NCBI GenBank assembly: GCA_023395775.1
Contig: JAEWYA010000132.1
Coordinates: forward strand, 1-7,290
Direction of reading: 5' to 3'
Length of the DNA stretch: 7,290 nt
From: Bacillota bacterium
GTDB lineage: Bacteria > Bacillota > Clostridia > Oscillospirales > Oscillospiraceae
Part shown: in pieces, positions 6,253 through 7,290 of the stretch
Numbering within the stretch: the stretch's first letter is position 1
How the letters are laid out: each line of letters opens with the position of its first letter
Program-made: the position numbers and the translations under genes
Notes under the pieces: generated by a model
What the model saw: only the letters and a program-made list of their open reading frames with translations
Told to the model about the DNA's origin: nothing
The model's database searches: none

Positions 6253-6274
6253 AAGCTTACAGTTTTGTAAGCTT
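6253..6274. promoter_or_regulatory. BceR-type operator: perfect 9-bp inverted repeat with 4-bp spacer
   Basis: AAGCTTACA (6253-6261) and its exact reverse complement TGTAAGCTT (6266-6274) flank the spacer GTTT. The core TTACA-N4-TGTAA matches the TNACA-N4-TGTAA pattern known for BceR-like response regulators. Its centre is about 72 bp upstream of the predicted transcription start of the ABC operon. The partner kinase is encoded just upstream, so the cognate regulator is probably encoded beyond the right edge. Confidence 0.7.
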
Positions 6275-6294
6275 TCGTCTTTTCCTCCGCCCGT

Positions 6295-6324
6295 AAGAAA
6301 GCCCCTCTCCTCTTTTCAAGGGCG
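6295..6324 (-). terminator. Weak terminator-like hairpin after the kinase gene
   Basis: On the minus strand GCCCTT (6324-6319) can pair with AGGGGC (6307-6302), including one G-U pair, around an 11-nt loop. It is followed by TTTCTTA. The stem is short and the loop wide, so it may only partly reduce read-through from the regulatory genes into the transporter genes. Confidence 0.25.
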
Positions 6325-6330
6325 CGAAGC

Positions 6331-7290
6331 TCACTCCTCCACCTGCCGCCCGTCGCGCAGCAGCAGCCGCACGATGGTTCCCTTTCCGGGCCGGGATACA
6401 ATGGTGATCCCCTGCCCCAGATTTGTCAAAACCCGCTTGCAGAGATACAGCCCGATGCCCGTGGCCTTTCGGTCCTCCCGTCCGTTATAGCCGGTAAAGC
6501 CGTTTTCAAACACACGGGGCAGGTCCTCGGACCGGATACCGATGCCGGAGTCCGCGATGGCCAGCGTCTCGCCGTCCGGGTAGATGCGGACGCTGCCGCC
6601 CTCGGGGGTATATTTAATGGCGTTGGAAAGAAGCTGGCCCACCACAAATCCCAGCCATTTTTCGTCTGTCAGGAGCACCCGGTGCGTCTCATGGAATTCC
6701 AGCGTCAGCTTTTTCAGGATAAATAGCCGCGCATACCGGCGCAGACTGGCCCGGATGATGTCATCCAGCGCGCAGCGGCGCAGAACATAGTCTGTGGAGT
6801 CGCTGTCCAGGCGGAGATAGCCCAGAACCATTTCCACATACTCCTCGATCTTCAGCAGCTCCGCCGACAGCGCCTCCCGGTCTGTCTCTCCGCCGGACTG
6901 GAGCAGAAGACGGCTGGCGGCGATGGGGTTCTTGATCTGATGAACCCAGAGGGTATAGTAGTCCAGCAGGTCCTGACGTTTATTCTCGCTCTGCGTCAGA
7001 AGCTTGGCGCGGTGGACGCACACGGCGTTCAAAAGCGCCTGATAGTCCGCCTCCAGCGCGCTGCGGGCGGACGGCAGAGGCAGCACCGCTTCATTGACGG
7101 CCTCTTTCAGCCGCTCCAGCTCCCGGTGGCGGCGAAGAAATCCGGCGTAGCCCACGGCAAAGAAGATCAGGCCCAGCACAATGCAAAGCAGCGCCGCATA
7201 CCCCACCGCTTCGGCGGGGTATGCGTACAGTGACAGCACCGCGGCAAAAATAGCGGCGGACGCCGCCAGAAAAAGCAGCAGCTTATACTG
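6331..7290 (-). CDS. BceS-like intramembrane-sensing histidine kinase, N-terminus cut by window edge
   Basis: The frame is open to the right edge, so the GTG at 7239 is not the true start: the 17 upstream codons (QYKLLLFLAASAAIFAA) supply most of the first membrane helix. Two helices separated by only a few residues (around YPAEA) leave no sensor domain outside the cell, the hallmark of BceS-like kinases, which take their signal from the transporter. Counting from that GTG, the phosphoacceptor is H100 in WVHQIKNPIA. The ATPase domain shows the N box LLSNAIKYTPEG (N206), G1 ADSGIGI (D230), F box PRVFENGF (F244) and G2 ATGIGLYL (261-263). The 319 residues seen suggest that only a few codons are missing. 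The residue after the histidine is Q rather than E or D, which is common in this subfamily. It precedes the transporter genes in the same direction, matching the bceRSAB order. Confidence 0.92.
   Translation of the reverse strand, partial: QYKLLLFLAASAAIFAAVLSLYAYPAEAVGYAALLCIVLGLIFFAVGYAGFLRRHRELERLKEAVNEAVLPLPSARSALEADYQALLNAVCVHRAKLLTQSENKRQDLLDYYTLWVHQIKNPIAASRLLLQSGGETDREALSAELLKIEEYVEMVLGYLRLDSDSTDYVLRRCALDDIIRASLRRYARLFILKKLTLEFHETHRVLLTDEKWLGFVVGQLLSNAIKYTPEGGSVRIYPDGETLAIADSGIGIRSEDLPRVFENGFTGYNGREDRKATGIGLYLCKRVLTNLGQGITIVSRPGKGTIVRLLLRDGRQVEE

Noticed and set aside
6940..7239. GTG at 7239 as start of the histidine kinase
   Set aside because: The upstream in-frame codons form a hydrophobic first membrane helix and stay open to the edge, so the gene is partial.

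Overview
The window looks like chromosomal DNA of a Gram-positive, endospore-lineage bacterium, most likely a Clostridia member close to the Oscillospiraceae (inference). The signs are full-length RNase Y, strong AGGAGG-type ribosome binding sites, a BceRS-BceAB-type antimicrobial-peptide module, and a leaderless SPSTQ-type amidase. Base composition is moderately G+C rich. No insertion sequence, phage block, tRNA, rRNA or CRISPR array is visible.

Layout, left to right. Positions 1-683 (minus) hold the N-terminal 227 codons of an RlmI-family 23S rRNA cytosine-C5 methyltransferase; its catalytic domain lies off the left edge. A 110-bp divergent intergenic region follows. Next is a 246-aa amidase_3 plus SH3b protein on plus (794-1534), ending at a strong hairpin. 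Then comes a near-consensus sigma-A promoter, a short leader with a terminator-like stem-loop, and rny (RNase Y, 1774-3321). A single, apparently bidirectional terminator (3327-3358) separates rny from the convergent genes on the right.

The right half is all on minus and reads from the right edge leftward: a BceS-like sensor kinase (5' end off the window), a 158-bp regulatory gap, a BceA-like ATPase, and a BceB-like 10-TM permease with a large extracytoplasmic domain. Kinase and transporter genes are in the usual order of resistance modules that sense and remove cell-wall-active peptides; a response regulator gene would be expected just beyond the right edge. The gap contains a perfect 9-bp inverted repeat (half-site AAGCTTACA, 4-bp spacer) and a downstream GCTTACA half-site. 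These sit upstream of a promoter with a good extended -10 but a poor -35, which is what an activator-dependent promoter controlled by a BceR-type regulator would look like.

The most interesting items are this operator/promoter architecture, the stem-loop in the rny leader, and the amidase, which lacks both a signal peptide and the usual first zinc-ligand histidine and may be driven by a mother-cell (sigma-E/K-like) promoter.
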